DNA of 64,000 nucleotides from Dechloromonas sp. Dech2017 (GCA_009469585.1 SSXW01000011.1:1-64000), one strand, 5' to 3'. Positions 37,574 to 47,943 are shown, numbered from the stretch's first letter. Numbers and translations are program-made. The notes: generated by a model from the letters alone, not told the origin.

Positions 37574-37912
37574 TCATTGGGGGAATTTGGTCATCAGTTT
37601 ATCGACGATCCAGGCCGCTTCGGCCTCCGACATGAACTGCTTCCAGGGCGGCATCGGCGTGCCGGGCCGGCCGTAATAGATGGTCGCCACCAGGCCTTCG
37701 ACCGGCTTGTCGCGCAGCGTCTCGGGCAGCAGGGCCGGGCCGAGGCCACCGTTCAGCGTCATGCCGTGGCAGGAGCCGCAGTCCTGGCGAACCAGATGGA
37801 CCAGTTCCTTCTGCCGGGCCGGGGCGGGTTCGCCGGCGATGGCCGGCCGGACCAGGCCGAGTGCTGCGGTCGACAGCAAAAAAAGGCCGAAAACGAAATT
37901 ACTCGCTGACAA
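37574..37912 (-). CDS. nirC: NirC-type monoheme cytochrome c (c55X)
   Basis: A 112-residue exported cytochrome. A signal peptide ends near AIAG, and one heme site C45-GS-C48-H49 is seen. A TPMPPWKQF segment near residues 85-93 supplies the axial Met. It is the size and place expected of NirC, an electron-transfer or maturation partner of NirS/NirF. The start overlaps the end of the cupredoxin gene by 14 bp. Its signal-peptide codons (SASNFVFGLFLLSTAAL) lie on the complement of a dispersed-repeat copy. Confidence 0.88.
   Translation of the reverse strand: MSASNFVFGLFLLSTAALGLVRPAIAGEPAPARQKELVHLVRQDCGSCHGMTLNGGLGPALLPETLRDKPVEGLVATIYYGRPGTPMPPWKQFMSEAEAAWIVDKLMTKFPQ
37864..37900 (+). repeat. 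Dispersed CTGCGGTC element in nirC signal-peptide region
   Basis: Plus strand CTGCGGTCGACAGCAAAAAA followed by AGGCCGAAAACGAAATT. It matches the family head and the AAAA-GGCC-GAAAA-CGAAATT arm while being fully coding (antisense) within nirC. Confidence 0.45.
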
Positions 37913-38249
37913 CGATGGATCCCTTCATTTCCGGGTGCGGGCCGCATTGGTATTTGTAGCTTCCCGGATGGTCGAAGCGGCGCTGCCAGCTCTCGTCGGG
38001 AAACAGCCGCTCGGATTCCAGCCCGCCTTCGGCGGGGAAGACGATGGAATGGCTGGTTCGCTTCTCGCGGTTGGTCCACCGCACACTGTCGCCGACCTTG
38101 ATGCTGACCTGGGCCGGGTCGTACTGGTAGCCGACGATGCTGACTTCGACCGTCTCCCCGGCGACGGCAGAAAAGGCAAGGAGCGCCAACAGCAACGGCG
38201 CTCCCTTACCGAGCAGCCATCCAGAGTCCAAGCGGGTTCCGGATGACAT
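37899..38249 (-). CDS. Cupredoxin (plastocyanin/azurin-like)
   Basis: A 116-residue exported type 1 copper protein. Signal peptide is about residues 1-30. The copper ligands are visible as H67 (TSHSIVF), then C102, H105 and M108 in YKYQCGPHPEMKG. Lying inside the nirS-to-nirH gene series, it is a good candidate electron donor to the cd1 nitrite reductase. It follows the diheme cytochrome by 10 bp and overlaps nirC. Confidence 0.85.
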   Translation of the reverse strand: MSSGTRLDSGWLLGKGAPLLLALLAFSAVAGETVEVSIVGYQYDPAQVSIKVGDSVRWTNREKRTSHSIVFPAEGGLESERLFPDESWQRRFDHPGSYKYQCGPHPEMKGSIVVSE

Positions 38250-38259
38250 GACGAAACGA

Positions 38260-39093
38260 CTACTTGGCGGCCTTCACGTCGCCATCGGCGCCCAGGCCGA
38301 TGGTGTGGCCGAAGGAAACATGATGGAAACGACCACCGGCATTGTCGGCGTGGATGGCGATACCGAAGGGCACGGCCTTGCCCGGGGCGAGCACGGCATT
38401 GCCGGCCAGCTTGCGGGTGAAGGTCACCGTATAGGTATCGCCGGCCTTGGCACCTTCGGCCGTGGCACCGGCCTTGCCGCCTTCCATGCTGCGCTTGTCG
38501 GCGACGAAGCCGTCAGCCGACTTGCCGCTGCTCTTCCACTGCACCAGATCCATGGCGCCGGCCGAGACGTACTTGGTCTTCTTGTCGTCGGCCCCCGGCA
38601 TGGTCCGCGCATCCTTGTGGCAGGCGGACCAGCACCCGGTCTGGTCGCCCAGGGGCACCTTGTCGTTCGGGAACATGATGGTGGCCTTCACTTCGTTGTC
38701 CTTGTCGGACTTGTCGAAGCCGCCGCCAGGCGCCTTGAAGGTCAGGCGGACATAGAGATTCGTCGCATCGTAGGCAGCCTGCACGGTGACCGGGTAGGTC
38801 AGGGTCTTGGGCGCCCCCTTCGGTTCCATTTCCTTGCTGGCCAGGCGCTTGGTATCAAGACTCAACTTGCCGTCCTCAATGTGGCAACCGGCACAGGCCT
38901 CGCCTTTCTTCAGGCCGCTGGCACCGCTGTGCTCGCCCTTGCCCTGCACCCACTCGAGGGGTGAAACGCCGGGGTGGAAGACGTGGATGGTGCTCTTGGC
39001 CGCCTTGCCCCAGTCGGGGGCGGCCAGCGCGGCCTGCGAACCCAATGCCAGGAAAATACCGGAAACCGCCAGGGATACGAATTTTTTATTCAT
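38260..39093 (-). CDS. Diheme c-type cytochrome with EB_dh-like heme-binding domain
   Basis: A 277-residue exported protein (signal peptide MNKKFVSLAVSGIFLALGSQAALA). One standard heme motif is C67-AG-C70-H71. A second, C154-WSA-C158-H159, has three residues between the cysteines (CX3CH). The region from ~95 on (TYPVTVQAAYDATNLYVRLTFK; VKATIMFPNDKVPLG; YTVTFTRKLAG; FGIAIHADNAGG) resembles the beta-sandwich heme domain of the ethylbenzene-dehydrogenase gamma/DMSO-reductase-associated group. It sits between nirS and the cupredoxin gene, so electron transfer to NirS is a reasonable inference. Confidence 0.75.
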   Translation of the reverse strand: MNKKFVSLAVSGIFLALGSQAALAAPDWGKAAKSTIHVFHPGVSPLEWVQGKGEHSGASGLKKGEACAGCHIEDGKLSLDTKRLASKEMEPKGAPKTLTYPVTVQAAYDATNLYVRLTFKAPGGGFDKSDKDNEVKATIMFPNDKVPLGDQTGCWSACHKDARTMPGADDKKTKYVSAGAMDLVQWKSSGKSADGFVADKRSMEGGKAGATAEGAKAGDTYTVTFTRKLAGNAVLAPGKAVPFGIAIHADNAGGRFHHVSFGHTIGLGADGDVKAAK

Positions 39094-39172
39094 CGTAGAA
39101 CTCTCCGCAAAATTGGTTAGCGCACGCTCTCTTCTGTGACGCCGTGCGAACTATGTTGCTGATCCATATACT

Positions 39173-39192
39173 ACGGGGGCTTGCGCCCCCGT
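39173..39192 (-). terminator. Strong GC hairpin between nirS and the diheme cytochrome gene
   Basis: ACGGGGGC-TTGC-GCCCCCGT is a perfect 8-bp stem with a 4-base loop, 32 bp after the nirS stop. No T-run follows, so it may be a partial terminator or an mRNA-stabilising hairpin that lets nirS be expressed at higher level than the downstream genes. Confidence 0.6.
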
Positions 39193-39224
39193 AACTTGCT
39201 TCACATCAAACAAACAACAGTCGA

Positions 39225-40907
39225 TCAGTAGATGTCGTGCTGGGTGTTGTAGACGTTGAACTTGCCGGTCGGCGTGATCATCTTCGGATCGGTGATGACC
39301 TTCTTCAGCTTGAGCGTCGCATCGTCATAGACGACGATGGCCGACTGGTCGGTCTTGCCGCCCCACAGCGAAATCCACACTTCCTTGCCGTCAGCCGAGT
39401 ATTCCGGATGCACGGCACGCTTGGTCGCCTTGGTTGCCGGCAGGCCGGAGTCCTTGGCCACGTTCAGGATGGCCTTCGGCTTGGACAGATCAGCCATGTC
39501 CCAGACGGAAACCGATTCGGCCAGATCCTTGTCCGGGTTCTGCGGCGAGTCGGCCCACAGGTGCTTGGACTTCGGATGGGTCTTGACGAACAGGTTGCCC
39601 GGCACGTGCTTGACTTCCTGAACGACTTTCCAGTTGTATTCCTTGAACTTGGCGTTCTTCTTTTCTTCCGAGGGTGTCGAGATCAGGGTCACGACGTCGG
39701 CACCGAGGTGACCGGTTGCCCAGACCGGACCGAACTTCGGATGCGTGAAGTTGGCGCCGCGCCCCGGGTGCGGGATCTTGGCGACATCGACCAGCGCTGC
39801 CAGCTTGCCGGTCTTGGTGTCGACCGCAGCGATCTTGTTGGAGGCGTTGGCCGCCACCAGGAAATAGCGCTTGGTAGCATCCCAGCCGCCATCATGCAGG
39901 AACTTGGCGGACCCGATGGTGGTCGTCTTCAGGTTTTCAATATTGGTGTAGTCGACCAGCAGAATCTGACCGGTTTCCTTGACATTGACGACCCACTCCG
40001 GCTTGATGAAGGAAGAAACGATGGACGCCACACGCGGTTCAGGGTGGTAATCGCCGTCAACCGTAACGCCCCGAGTGGAAACCACCTTGAGCGGCTTCAG
40101 CGTGTCGCCGTCCATGATCGTGTATTGCGGCGGCCAGTAGCCACCGGCAATCGCATATTTATCCTCAAAGCCCTTGAACTTGGAGGTATCGATCGAGCGC
40201 GCATCGAAGGCAATCTTGACTTCAGCCACAACTGCCGGCTTTTCCAGCCACAGGTCGATCAACGATACCCGACCATCGCGGCCGATCACGTACACATAGC
40301 GGCCGGAAGCGGAAAGGCGGGAAATATGGACTGCGTAACCGGTCTTGACGACGTTGACGATTTCTTTGGTATCGCCATCGATCAGGGCAACTTCACCGGT
40401 ATCGCGCAGAGTGACCGAGAACACGTTCTTCAGGTTCAGCTTGTTCATCTGCTTGGTCGGACGATCCTTGACCGGCACGATGACCTTCCAGGTATCCAGT
40501 TGATCCTTGAGGCTGAACTCCGGCGGCACATCCGGGGTGTTCTGGATGTACTTGGCCATCAGGCTGATTTCGTCCTTGGTCAGGATATCGTCGAAGTTCA
40601 CCATGCCGCCGTCGGTACCGTAACCGATGATCTTTTCCAGGCGATTCTGACCGAGCTTCAGCGTACCGCCTTCGGTCATGTTGCCATCCTTGTCCTTCTT
40701 CGACCAGTGCGGCTCGAGGTTCTTGCCGGTGGCGCCCTTGCGCAGCACCCCGTGGCATCCGGCGCAACGCTCGAAGTAGATTTTCTTGGCCTGTTCCTTT
40801 TCGGCCGCCGTCATCGCCGGCGCCGTCGCGGCATCGGCAGCGAAGGCAGAACCCATGGCGGTGGCCATGGCGCTAAGAGCAAGCAACCCCACTACAGATT
40901 TCTTCAT
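39225..40907 (-). CDS. nirS: Cytochrome cd1 nitrite reductase NirS
   Basis: The 560-residue precursor reduces nitrite to nitric oxide in the periplasm. Signal peptide ends at SAFA. The cytochrome c domain carries C48-AG-C51-H52. The d1 propeller follows, with VHISRLSASGRYVYVIGRDGRVSLIDLW, GGYWPPQYTIMDGDTLKP, HGG-type region FLHDGGWDATKRYFLVAAN, HPGRGANFTHPKFGPVWATGHLG and GKFNVYNTQHDIY at the C-terminus. The ATG at 40907 has AGAGGAAAT before it. A perfect FNR/Dnr box lies 91 bp upstream. It heads the minus-strand nir series down to nirH. Confidence 0.96.
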   Translation of the reverse strand: MKKSVVGLLALSAMATAMGSAFAADAATAPAMTAAEKEQAKKIYFERCAGCHGVLRKGATGKNLEPHWSKKDKDGNMTEGGTLKLGQNRLEKIIGYGTDGGMVNFDDILTKDEISLMAKYIQNTPDVPPEFSLKDQLDTWKVIVPVKDRPTKQMNKLNLKNVFSVTLRDTGEVALIDGDTKEIVNVVKTGYAVHISRLSASGRYVYVIGRDGRVSLIDLWLEKPAVVAEVKIAFDARSIDTSKFKGFEDKYAIAGGYWPPQYTIMDGDTLKPLKVVSTRGVTVDGDYHPEPRVASIVSSFIKPEWVVNVKETGQILLVDYTNIENLKTTTIGSAKFLHDGGWDATKRYFLVAANASNKIAAVDTKTGKLAALVDVAKIPHPGRGANFTHPKFGPVWATGHLGADVVTLISTPSEEKKNAKFKEYNWKVVQEVKHVPGNLFVKTHPKSKHLWADSPQNPDKDLAESVSVWDMADLSKPKAILNVAKDSGLPATKATKRAVHPEYSADGKEVWISLWGGKTDQSAIVVYDDATLKLKKVITDPKMITPTGKFNVYNTQHDIY

Positions 40908-40997
40908 TATTTCCTCTCCTCTAGAACGAAATAGTTCGCGCCAGGAAATGGTTCGACGCGATGCCCGCAAGGTTGAACCTCCCCTCTTTTCACATCC

Positions 40998-41011
40998 TTG
41001 ATGCTAATCAA
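40998..41011. promoter_or_regulatory. Perfect FNR/Dnr-type box in the nirS-nirE divergent promoter
   Basis: TTGATGCTAATCAA fits TTGAT-N4-ATCAA exactly. It lies 91 bp upstream of nirS and 158 bp upstream of nirE in the 261-bp divergent region 40908-41168, and so probably controls nirS, perhaps both. Nothing else recognisable is in that region. Confidence 0.8.
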
Positions 41012-41168
41012 GCTTTTTTCCCATCAGACAAACGCGATATTCCGGCCCGCTTGGTGCGGAAAAATATCAATGCTCGCCATGGGGCTATTTTTCGATTTCC
41101 TTGACCTCGGCCTATTGGCAGGCGCCGCCTACCGCATTAGGATGGCCGCCCAAAGGTAGAGACGACAC

Positions 41169-41933
41169 ATGAACAAAACCACGCATCTCGAAGGCGGCAA
41201 GGTCTGGCTGGTCGGCGCCGGCCCGGGCGATCCCGATCTCCTCACCATCAAGGCGGCACGCCTGATCGCGCAGGCCGACGCCATTGTCTACGACCACCTG
41301 GTCGGCAAGGGCATCATGGACCTGGCCCGCCCCGACGCCCGCGTCATCTACGCCGGCAAGGAGGCATCCAAGCACACCCTGCCCCAGGATTCGATCAACC
41401 TGTTGCTCGTCGACCTGGCCCGCGAAGGCCTCTCGGTGGTCCGCTTGAAGGGCGGCGATCCCTTCATCTTCGGCCGCGGCGGCGAGGAACTGGAAACCCT
41501 CGTCGCCTCCAGCATCCCCTTCGAGGTCATTCCCGGCGTCACCGCCGCCGCCGGCTGCGCCGCCTACGCCGGCTTCCCGCTGACCCATCGCGACCACGCC
41601 CAGTCGGTCACCTTCGTCACCGGCCACCTCAAGGACGGCACGGTGAATCTCGACTGGCCGGCCCTGGCCCGGCCGAAGCAGACCGTCGTTTTCTACATGG
41701 GCATCGGCGCCGCCGAGGAAATCTGCCGGCAGATGATCAGCCACGGGCTGCCGTCGCTGACCCCGGCCGCCGTCGTCCGCAACGGCACGCAGGCCGACCA
41801 GCGCACGCTGCTCGCCACCCTCGGCACCCTGCCCCATGCCATTGTCGAATCCGGCATCACGCCGCCGGCCCTGATCGTCGTCGGCAGCGTGGTTAACCTG
41901 CACGAGAAGCTCAGCTGGTTCGAAAAGCGATGA
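41169..41933 (+). CDS. nirE: Uroporphyrinogen-III C-methyltransferase (NirE/CobA type)
   Basis: A 254-residue SUMT enzyme making precorrin-2 from uroporphyrinogen III with two SAM. Family signatures: VWLVGAGPGDPDLLTIKA, LVVDD-equivalent AIVYDHLV, VVRLKGGDPFIFGRGGEE, VIPGVTAAAGCAAYAGFPLTHRD and PALIVVGSVV. It stands alone without siroheme dehydrogenase or ferrochelatase domains. Divergent placement from nirS and the shared FNR box make the heme d1 role (NirE) likely, although it could also supply siroheme. Confidence 0.9.
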   Translation: MNKTTHLEGGKVWLVGAGPGDPDLLTIKAARLIAQADAIVYDHLVGKGIMDLARPDARVIYAGKEASKHTLPQDSINLLLVDLAREGLSVVRLKGGDPFIFGRGGEELETLVASSIPFEVIPGVTAAAGCAAYAGFPLTHRDHAQSVTFVTGHLKDGTVNLDWPALARPKQTVVFYMGIGAAEEICRQMISHGLPSLTPAAVVRNGTQADQRTLLATLGTLPHAIVESGITPPALIVVGSVVNLHEKLSWFEKR

Positions 41934-42328
41934 GATTCCTCTGGCTGATCGCCGCGCTGTTCGCCGCCTCCGCCCACGCCTACACCGGTCACGAACTGCG
42001 CGACGACTGCCAGGCCGCCGACGAATTCTTCGCCAAAAAGAAGACGACCGACCCTTACCAGTCGGTCAAGTCGGCCCGCTGCATTTCCTATGTCGCCGGC
42101 TTTGCCGACGGCTACGCGGTCAGCGACTACCTGGCCGACAAGGTCGGCGTCAGGCTCAACGCCTTCTGCCTGCCCAAGGACCCCGACCTGTCGATGCGCC
42201 TGGTGCGTGCCGTTCTCATCCACGTCGAGCGGGTGCCGCCGAACAGCACGATGAGCACCGCGACGCTGGTCGCCGGGGCGCTGACCAAAGCCTTCCCATG
42301 CAGCGATTCGCTTGAATCCGGCAAGTGA
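41930..42328 (+). CDS. Small exported Rap1a/Tai-like protein
   Basis: A 132-residue protein with a signal peptide (MRFLWLIAALFAASAHA) and four cysteines, in the pattern of the Rap1a/Tai family (DDCQAADEF; ARCISYVAGFADGYAV; NAFCLPKD; AFPCSDS). Some members are immunity proteins to type VI amidases; many others have no known role. Its ATG overlaps the nirE stop by four bases (ATGA), but no functional link to d1 synthesis is evident. Confidence 0.65.
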   Translation: MRFLWLIAALFAASAHAYTGHELRDDCQAADEFFAKKKTTDPYQSVKSARCISYVAGFADGYAVSDYLADKVGVRLNAFCLPKDPDLSMRLVRAVLIHVERVPPNSTMSTATLVAGALTKAFPCSDSLESGK

Positions 42329-42353
42329 TTCGTGGATAATCCGCCCTCCGATT

Positions 42354-42438
42354 GCCCCGGTGGCGGAATCGGTAGACGCAGCGGATTCAAAATCCGCCGC
42401 CGAAAGGTGTGCCGGTTCGAGTCCGGCCCGGGGCACCA
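42354..42438 (+). tRNA. tRNA-Leu (anticodon CAA)
   Basis: An 85-nt class II tRNA. Acceptor stem GCCCCGG/CCGGGGC with discriminator A and encoded CCA. Anticodon stem GCGGA/TCCGC with loop TTCAAAA, so anticodon CAA. A long variable arm and T-arm GGTTCGAGTCC are present. It reads UUG codons. Confidence 0.95.
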
Positions 42439-42446
42439 AGAATTGC

Positions 42447-42478
42447 AAAACGGCTTTCCCTGCGGAAAGCCGTTTTTG
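42447..42478 (+). terminator. Rho-independent terminator after tRNA-Leu(CAA)
   Basis: Stem AAAACGGCTTTCC / GGAAAGCCGTTTT with loop CTGC (42460-42463), then a continuing T-run. It starts 9 bp after the tRNA CCA end and is the clearest intrinsic terminator in the window. Confidence 0.9.
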
Positions 42479-42508
42479 TTTGTCAAACGCCAAAGCGGAT
42501 TCCTGACC

Positions 42509-44654
<2,146 letters not shown>

Positions 44655-44698
44655 TAGAATTGCCCGTTTAGACCTTCCCGCAATCCGGAGTTATCACC

Positions 44699-45025
44699 AT
44701 GATTAGTCTCGCCCACGCCCAAACCGCAGGCGCCGCTGCCGACCCGTCCGGCGGCCTGATGCAGCTGCTGCCGATGATCCTGATGTTCGTCGTGCTGTGG
44801 TTCCTGATGATCCGCCCGCAGATGAAGAAGGCCAAGGAACACAAGGCCCTGATCGCCGCCCTGGCCAAGGGCGACGAAGTGGTCACCGGCGGCGGCCTGG
44901 TCGGCCGCATCGTCAAGGTCGGCGACAACTACGTCACCCTCGAGATCGCCGAAGGCACCGAGGTCGTCGTCCAGAAGCCGGCCATCGGGCTGGTCCTGCC
45001 CAAAGGCACGCTGAAGTCGCTGTGA
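44699..45025 (+). CDS. yajC: Sec translocon accessory subunit YajC
   Basis: A 108-residue inner-membrane protein with one helix (LMQLLPMILMFVVLWFLMIRPQMKKAKEHKAL). A small soluble domain follows (GDEVVTGGGLVGRIVKVGDNYVTLEIAEGTEVVVQKPAI). It associates with SecDF-YidC. It is separated from secD by a terminator-like hairpin that may tune expression. Confidence 0.95.
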   Translation: MISLAHAQTAGAAADPSGGLMQLLPMILMFVVLWFLMIRPQMKKAKEHKALIAALAKGDEVVTGGGLVGRIVKVGDNYVTLEIAEGTEVVVQKPAIGLVLPKGTLKSL

Positions 45026-45034
45026 TCCACCCCG

Positions 45035-45070
45035 AAAGGCGGCGAGGTTGACACCATCGCCGCCTTTTTC
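45035..45070 (+). terminator. Terminator-like hairpin between yajC and secD
   Basis: AAAGGCGGCG (45035-45044) pairs with CGCCGCCTTT (45058-45067) over a 13-base loop and runs into TTTTTC. It follows the yajC stop by 10 bp. Partial read-through or a separate secD promoter would be needed for secDF expression. Confidence 0.75.
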
Positions 45071-45084
45071 GCTTTAAAGCCGCC

Positions 45085-46962
45085 ATGAATCGCTACCCTC
45101 TCTGGAAGTACATCACCATCGCCGTCGCGCTGGTCCTCGGCTTCGTCTACACCCTGCCGAACTTCTTCGGCGAATCGCCGGCCGTGCAGTTGTCCAGCGC
45201 GCGGGCGACGATCAAGGTCGACGACAAATCACAGGCCCGTGTCGAAGAGGCCCTGAAAGCGGCCGGCATCGCCCACGACGGCATCCAGCTCGACTTCAAC
45301 GGGGTCAAGACCCGCTTCAAGGACACCGACACCCAGTTGAAGGCCAAGGACGCGCTGGAGAAAGCCTTCAACCCCGACCCGGCCGATGCCCAGTACGTCG
45401 TCGCCCTCAACCTGCTGAGCGCCTCGCCGCAGTGGCTGACGGCGCTGCACGCGCTGCCGATGTACCTCGGCCTCGACCTGCGCGGCGGCGTGCACTTCCT
45501 GCTCGAAGTCGACATGAAGGGGGCGCTGCAGAAGCGCCTCGACTCGACCGCCGCCGACCTGCGCACCGTGCTGCGCGACAAGAACCTGCGCCACGCCGGC
45601 CTGAACCGCGAGGGCGACCGCATCGTCGTCAAGTTCCGCGACGCCGAGACGCAGACCAAGGCCCGCTACGTTATCGCCGACAACCAGCCCGATCTCGACG
45701 TCGTCGAAGCCGGCGACGCCTCCGAGCCGCGCCTGGTGGCCACCCTGAAGCCGCAGGCCCAGAACAAGATCGGCGAATTCGCGCTGAAGCAGAACATCAC
45801 CACGCTGCACAACCGGATCAACGAGCTCGGCGTCGCCGAGCCGGTCATCCAGCAGCAGGGCGCCGACCGCATCGTCGTCCAGTTGCCGGGCGTGCAGGAT
45901 ACCGCCAAGGCCAAGGACATCCTCGGCCGCACGGCAACCCTGGAAATCCGCATGGTCGACGATTCGCCGGGCGCCCTCGAGGCGGCGCTGGCCGGTTCGC
46001 CGCCCTATGGCACCGAGGTTTACAACGAGCGCGGCGGCCAGCCGCTGCTCGTCAAGAAGCAGGTCGTGCTGACCGGCGACCGCCTGACCGACGCCCAGCC
46101 CGGCTTCGACAACCAGACCCAGGAGCCGGCCGTGCACCTGACGCTGGACGCTGCCGGCGCCCGCATCTTCAAGGATGTCACCCGCGAGAACATCAACAAG
46201 CGCATGGCCATCCTGCTCATCGAGAAGGGCAAGGGCGAAGTGGTCACGGCGCCGGTCATCCGCAGCGAAATCGGCGGCGGCCGGGTGCAGATTTCCGGCC
46301 GCATGACCACCTCGGAAGCCAACGACACCGCGCTGCTGCTGCGCGCCGGCTCGCTCGCCGCGCCGATGGAAATCATCGAAGAACGCACCATCGGCCCCTC
46401 GCTCGGCGCCGAGAACATCCAGAAGGGTTTCCACTCGACGATGTGGGGCTTCGTCGCCATCGCCATCTTCATGATCGCCTACTACCAGGTGTTCGGCGTC
46501 GTCTCGGTGCTCGCCCTGGCCTCTAACCTGCTGTTCCTGGTCGCCCTGCTCTCGCTGCTGCAGGCGACGCTGACCCTGCCCGGCATCGCCGCCATCGCGC
46601 TGACGCTGGGCATGGCGATCGACGCCAACGTGCTGATCAACGAGCGGGTGCGCGAGGAACTGCGCGCCGGCATGCCGCCGCAGGCGGCGATCTCGGAAGG
46701 CTACGAGCGCGCCTTCAACACCATTCTCGACTCCAACATCACCACGCTGATCGCCGGCCTCGCCCTGCTCATCTTCGGTTCCGGCCCGGTGCGCGGCTTC
46801 GCCGTCGTGCACTGCCTGGGCATCCTGACCTCGATCTTCTCGTCGGTGGTCGTCTCGCGCGGCCTGGTCAACCTGATCTACGGCCGCCAGAAGAAGCTGG
46901 CCAAGGTGTCCATCGGCCAGATCTGGAAGGCCGGCACCGCTGCGGTCAACGGCAAAAAATAG
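45085..46962 (+). CDS. secD: Protein translocase subunit SecD
   Basis: A 625-residue RND-like membrane protein that uses the proton gradient to pull substrates through SecYEG. The first TM is near the N-terminus (ITIAVALVLGFVYTLPNFFG). The family motif is LGLDLRGGVHFLLEVD, then a large periplasmic P1 domain. Five C-terminal helices include ALTLGMAIDANVLINERVREEL. Its last codons (AAVNGKK) lie in a dispersed-repeat copy that continues to the secF start 12 bp later. Confidence 0.96.
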   Translation: MNRYPLWKYITIAVALVLGFVYTLPNFFGESPAVQLSSARATIKVDDKSQARVEEALKAAGIAHDGIQLDFNGVKTRFKDTDTQLKAKDALEKAFNPDPADAQYVVALNLLSASPQWLTALHALPMYLGLDLRGGVHFLLEVDMKGALQKRLDSTAADLRTVLRDKNLRHAGLNREGDRIVVKFRDAETQTKARYVIADNQPDLDVVEAGDASEPRLVATLKPQAQNKIGEFALKQNITTLHNRINELGVAEPVIQQQGADRIVVQLPGVQDTAKAKDILGRTATLEIRMVDDSPGALEAALAGSPPYGTEVYNERGGQPLLVKKQVVLTGDRLTDAQPGFDNQTQEPAVHLTLDAAGARIFKDVTRENINKRMAILLIEKGKGEVVTAPVIRSEIGGGRVQISGRMTTSEANDTALLLRAGSLAAPMEIIEERTIGPSLGAENIQKGFHSTMWGFVAIAIFMIAYYQVFGVVSVLALASNLLFLVALLSLLQATLTLPGIAAIALTLGMAIDANVLINERVREELRAGMPPQAAISEGYERAFNTILDSNITTLIAGLALLIFGSGPVRGFAVVHCLGILTSIFSSVVVSRGLVNLIYGRQKKLAKVSIGQIWKAGTAAVNGKK

Positions 46963-46987
46963 GGAAAAACGAAAATGGAATTTTTCC
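46940..46987 (+). repeat. Dispersed CTGCGGTC-like element spanning the secD-secF junction
   Basis: CTGCGGTCAACGGCAAAAAA, then TAGGGAAAAACGAAAATGG and AATTTTTCC. It carries the secD stop, the spacer and the secF start, with the family head exact and the A/T-rich arm recognisable but longer. Confidence 0.35.
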
Positions 46988-47919
46988 GCATCAAAAAAGA
47001 CATTCCCTTCATGCGCCATGCGTTGGTCTTCAACGTCATTTCGCTGGTCACCTTCCTGCTCGCCGTGGTCTTCCTGTTCACCAAGGGCCTGCACCTGTCG
47101 ATCGAATTCACCGGCGGCACGCTGATCGAGACCCACTACGGGCAATCAGCCGATCTCGAGAAGATCCGCGATGCCCTGGGCAAATCGGGCTTCACCGACT
47201 ACGCCGTGCAGAACTTCGGCTCGTCGCAGGACGTGATGATCCGCCTGCCCCTGAAGGGCGACCAGAACACCGCCCAGATCGGCGAATCGGTGCTCCAGGC
47301 GCTGTCGGCCGAAACGCCGGGGGTCGAGCTGCGCCGCGTCGAGTTCGTCGGCCCGCAGGTCGGCAAGGAACTGGCCGAAAACGGCGCGCTGGCGCTGCTG
47401 CTGGTCATCATCGGCATCGTCATCTACCTCGCCTTCCGCTTCGAATGGCGCTTCTCGGTGTCGGCCATCATCGCCAACCTGCACGACGTGGTGATCATCC
47501 TCGGCTTCTTCGCCTTCTTCCAGTGGGAATTCTCGCTGTCGGTGCTGGCCGCCGTGCTCGCCGTGCTCGGCTACTCGGTCAACGAGTCGGTCGTCGTCTT
47601 CGACCGGGTGCGCGAAACCTTCAAGAAGGTGCGCGGCCTGAGCACGCCGCAGGTGCTTGACCACGCCATCACCAGCACCATCAGCCGAACGATCATCACC
47701 CACGGCAGCACCCAGTTGATGGTGCTGTCCATGCTGATCTTCGGCGGCGAGACGCTGTACTACTTCTCGCTGGCCCTGACCATCGGCATCTGCTTCGGCA
47801 TCTACTCCTCGGTGCTGGTCGCCAGCCCCCTGGTCATGTGGCTGGGCGTCTCGCGCGAGCAGTTCGTCAAGCCCAAGAAGGTCATCGAAGGCGCCAACGA
47901 GGACGGCGCCGTGGTGTGA
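46975..47919 (+). CDS. secF: Protein translocase subunit SecF
   Basis: A 314-residue partner of SecD. TM1 is HALVFNVISLVTFLLAVVFLF, followed by the SecF motif LSIEFTGGTLIE. C-terminal helices contain VLGYSVNESVVVFDRVRETF and TISRTIITHGSTQLMVLSMLIFGG. It starts 12 bp after secD and ends before a clear terminator. Confidence 0.96.
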   Translation: MEFFRIKKDIPFMRHALVFNVISLVTFLLAVVFLFTKGLHLSIEFTGGTLIETHYGQSADLEKIRDALGKSGFTDYAVQNFGSSQDVMIRLPLKGDQNTAQIGESVLQALSAETPGVELRRVEFVGPQVGKELAENGALALLLVIIGIVIYLAFRFEWRFSVSAIIANLHDVVIILGFFAFFQWEFSLSVLAAVLAVLGYSVNESVVVFDRVRETFKKVRGLSTPQVLDHAITSTISRTIITHGSTQLMVLSMLIFGGETLYYFSLALTIGICFGIYSSVLVASPLVMWLGVSREQFVKPKKVIEGANEDGAVV

Positions 47920-47943
47920 ACAGGCCCTGCCCGCCCCACCCCG

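Noticed and set aside
41169-41933. Siroheme synthase CysG
   Set aside because: The protein is only the methyltransferase part (254 residues); dehydrogenase and chelatase domains are absent.
41930-42328. Type VI effector immunity protein
   Set aside because: The Rap1a/Tai-like fold alone is not enough: no amidase effector or T6SS gene is adjacent. Kept only as a family resemblance.
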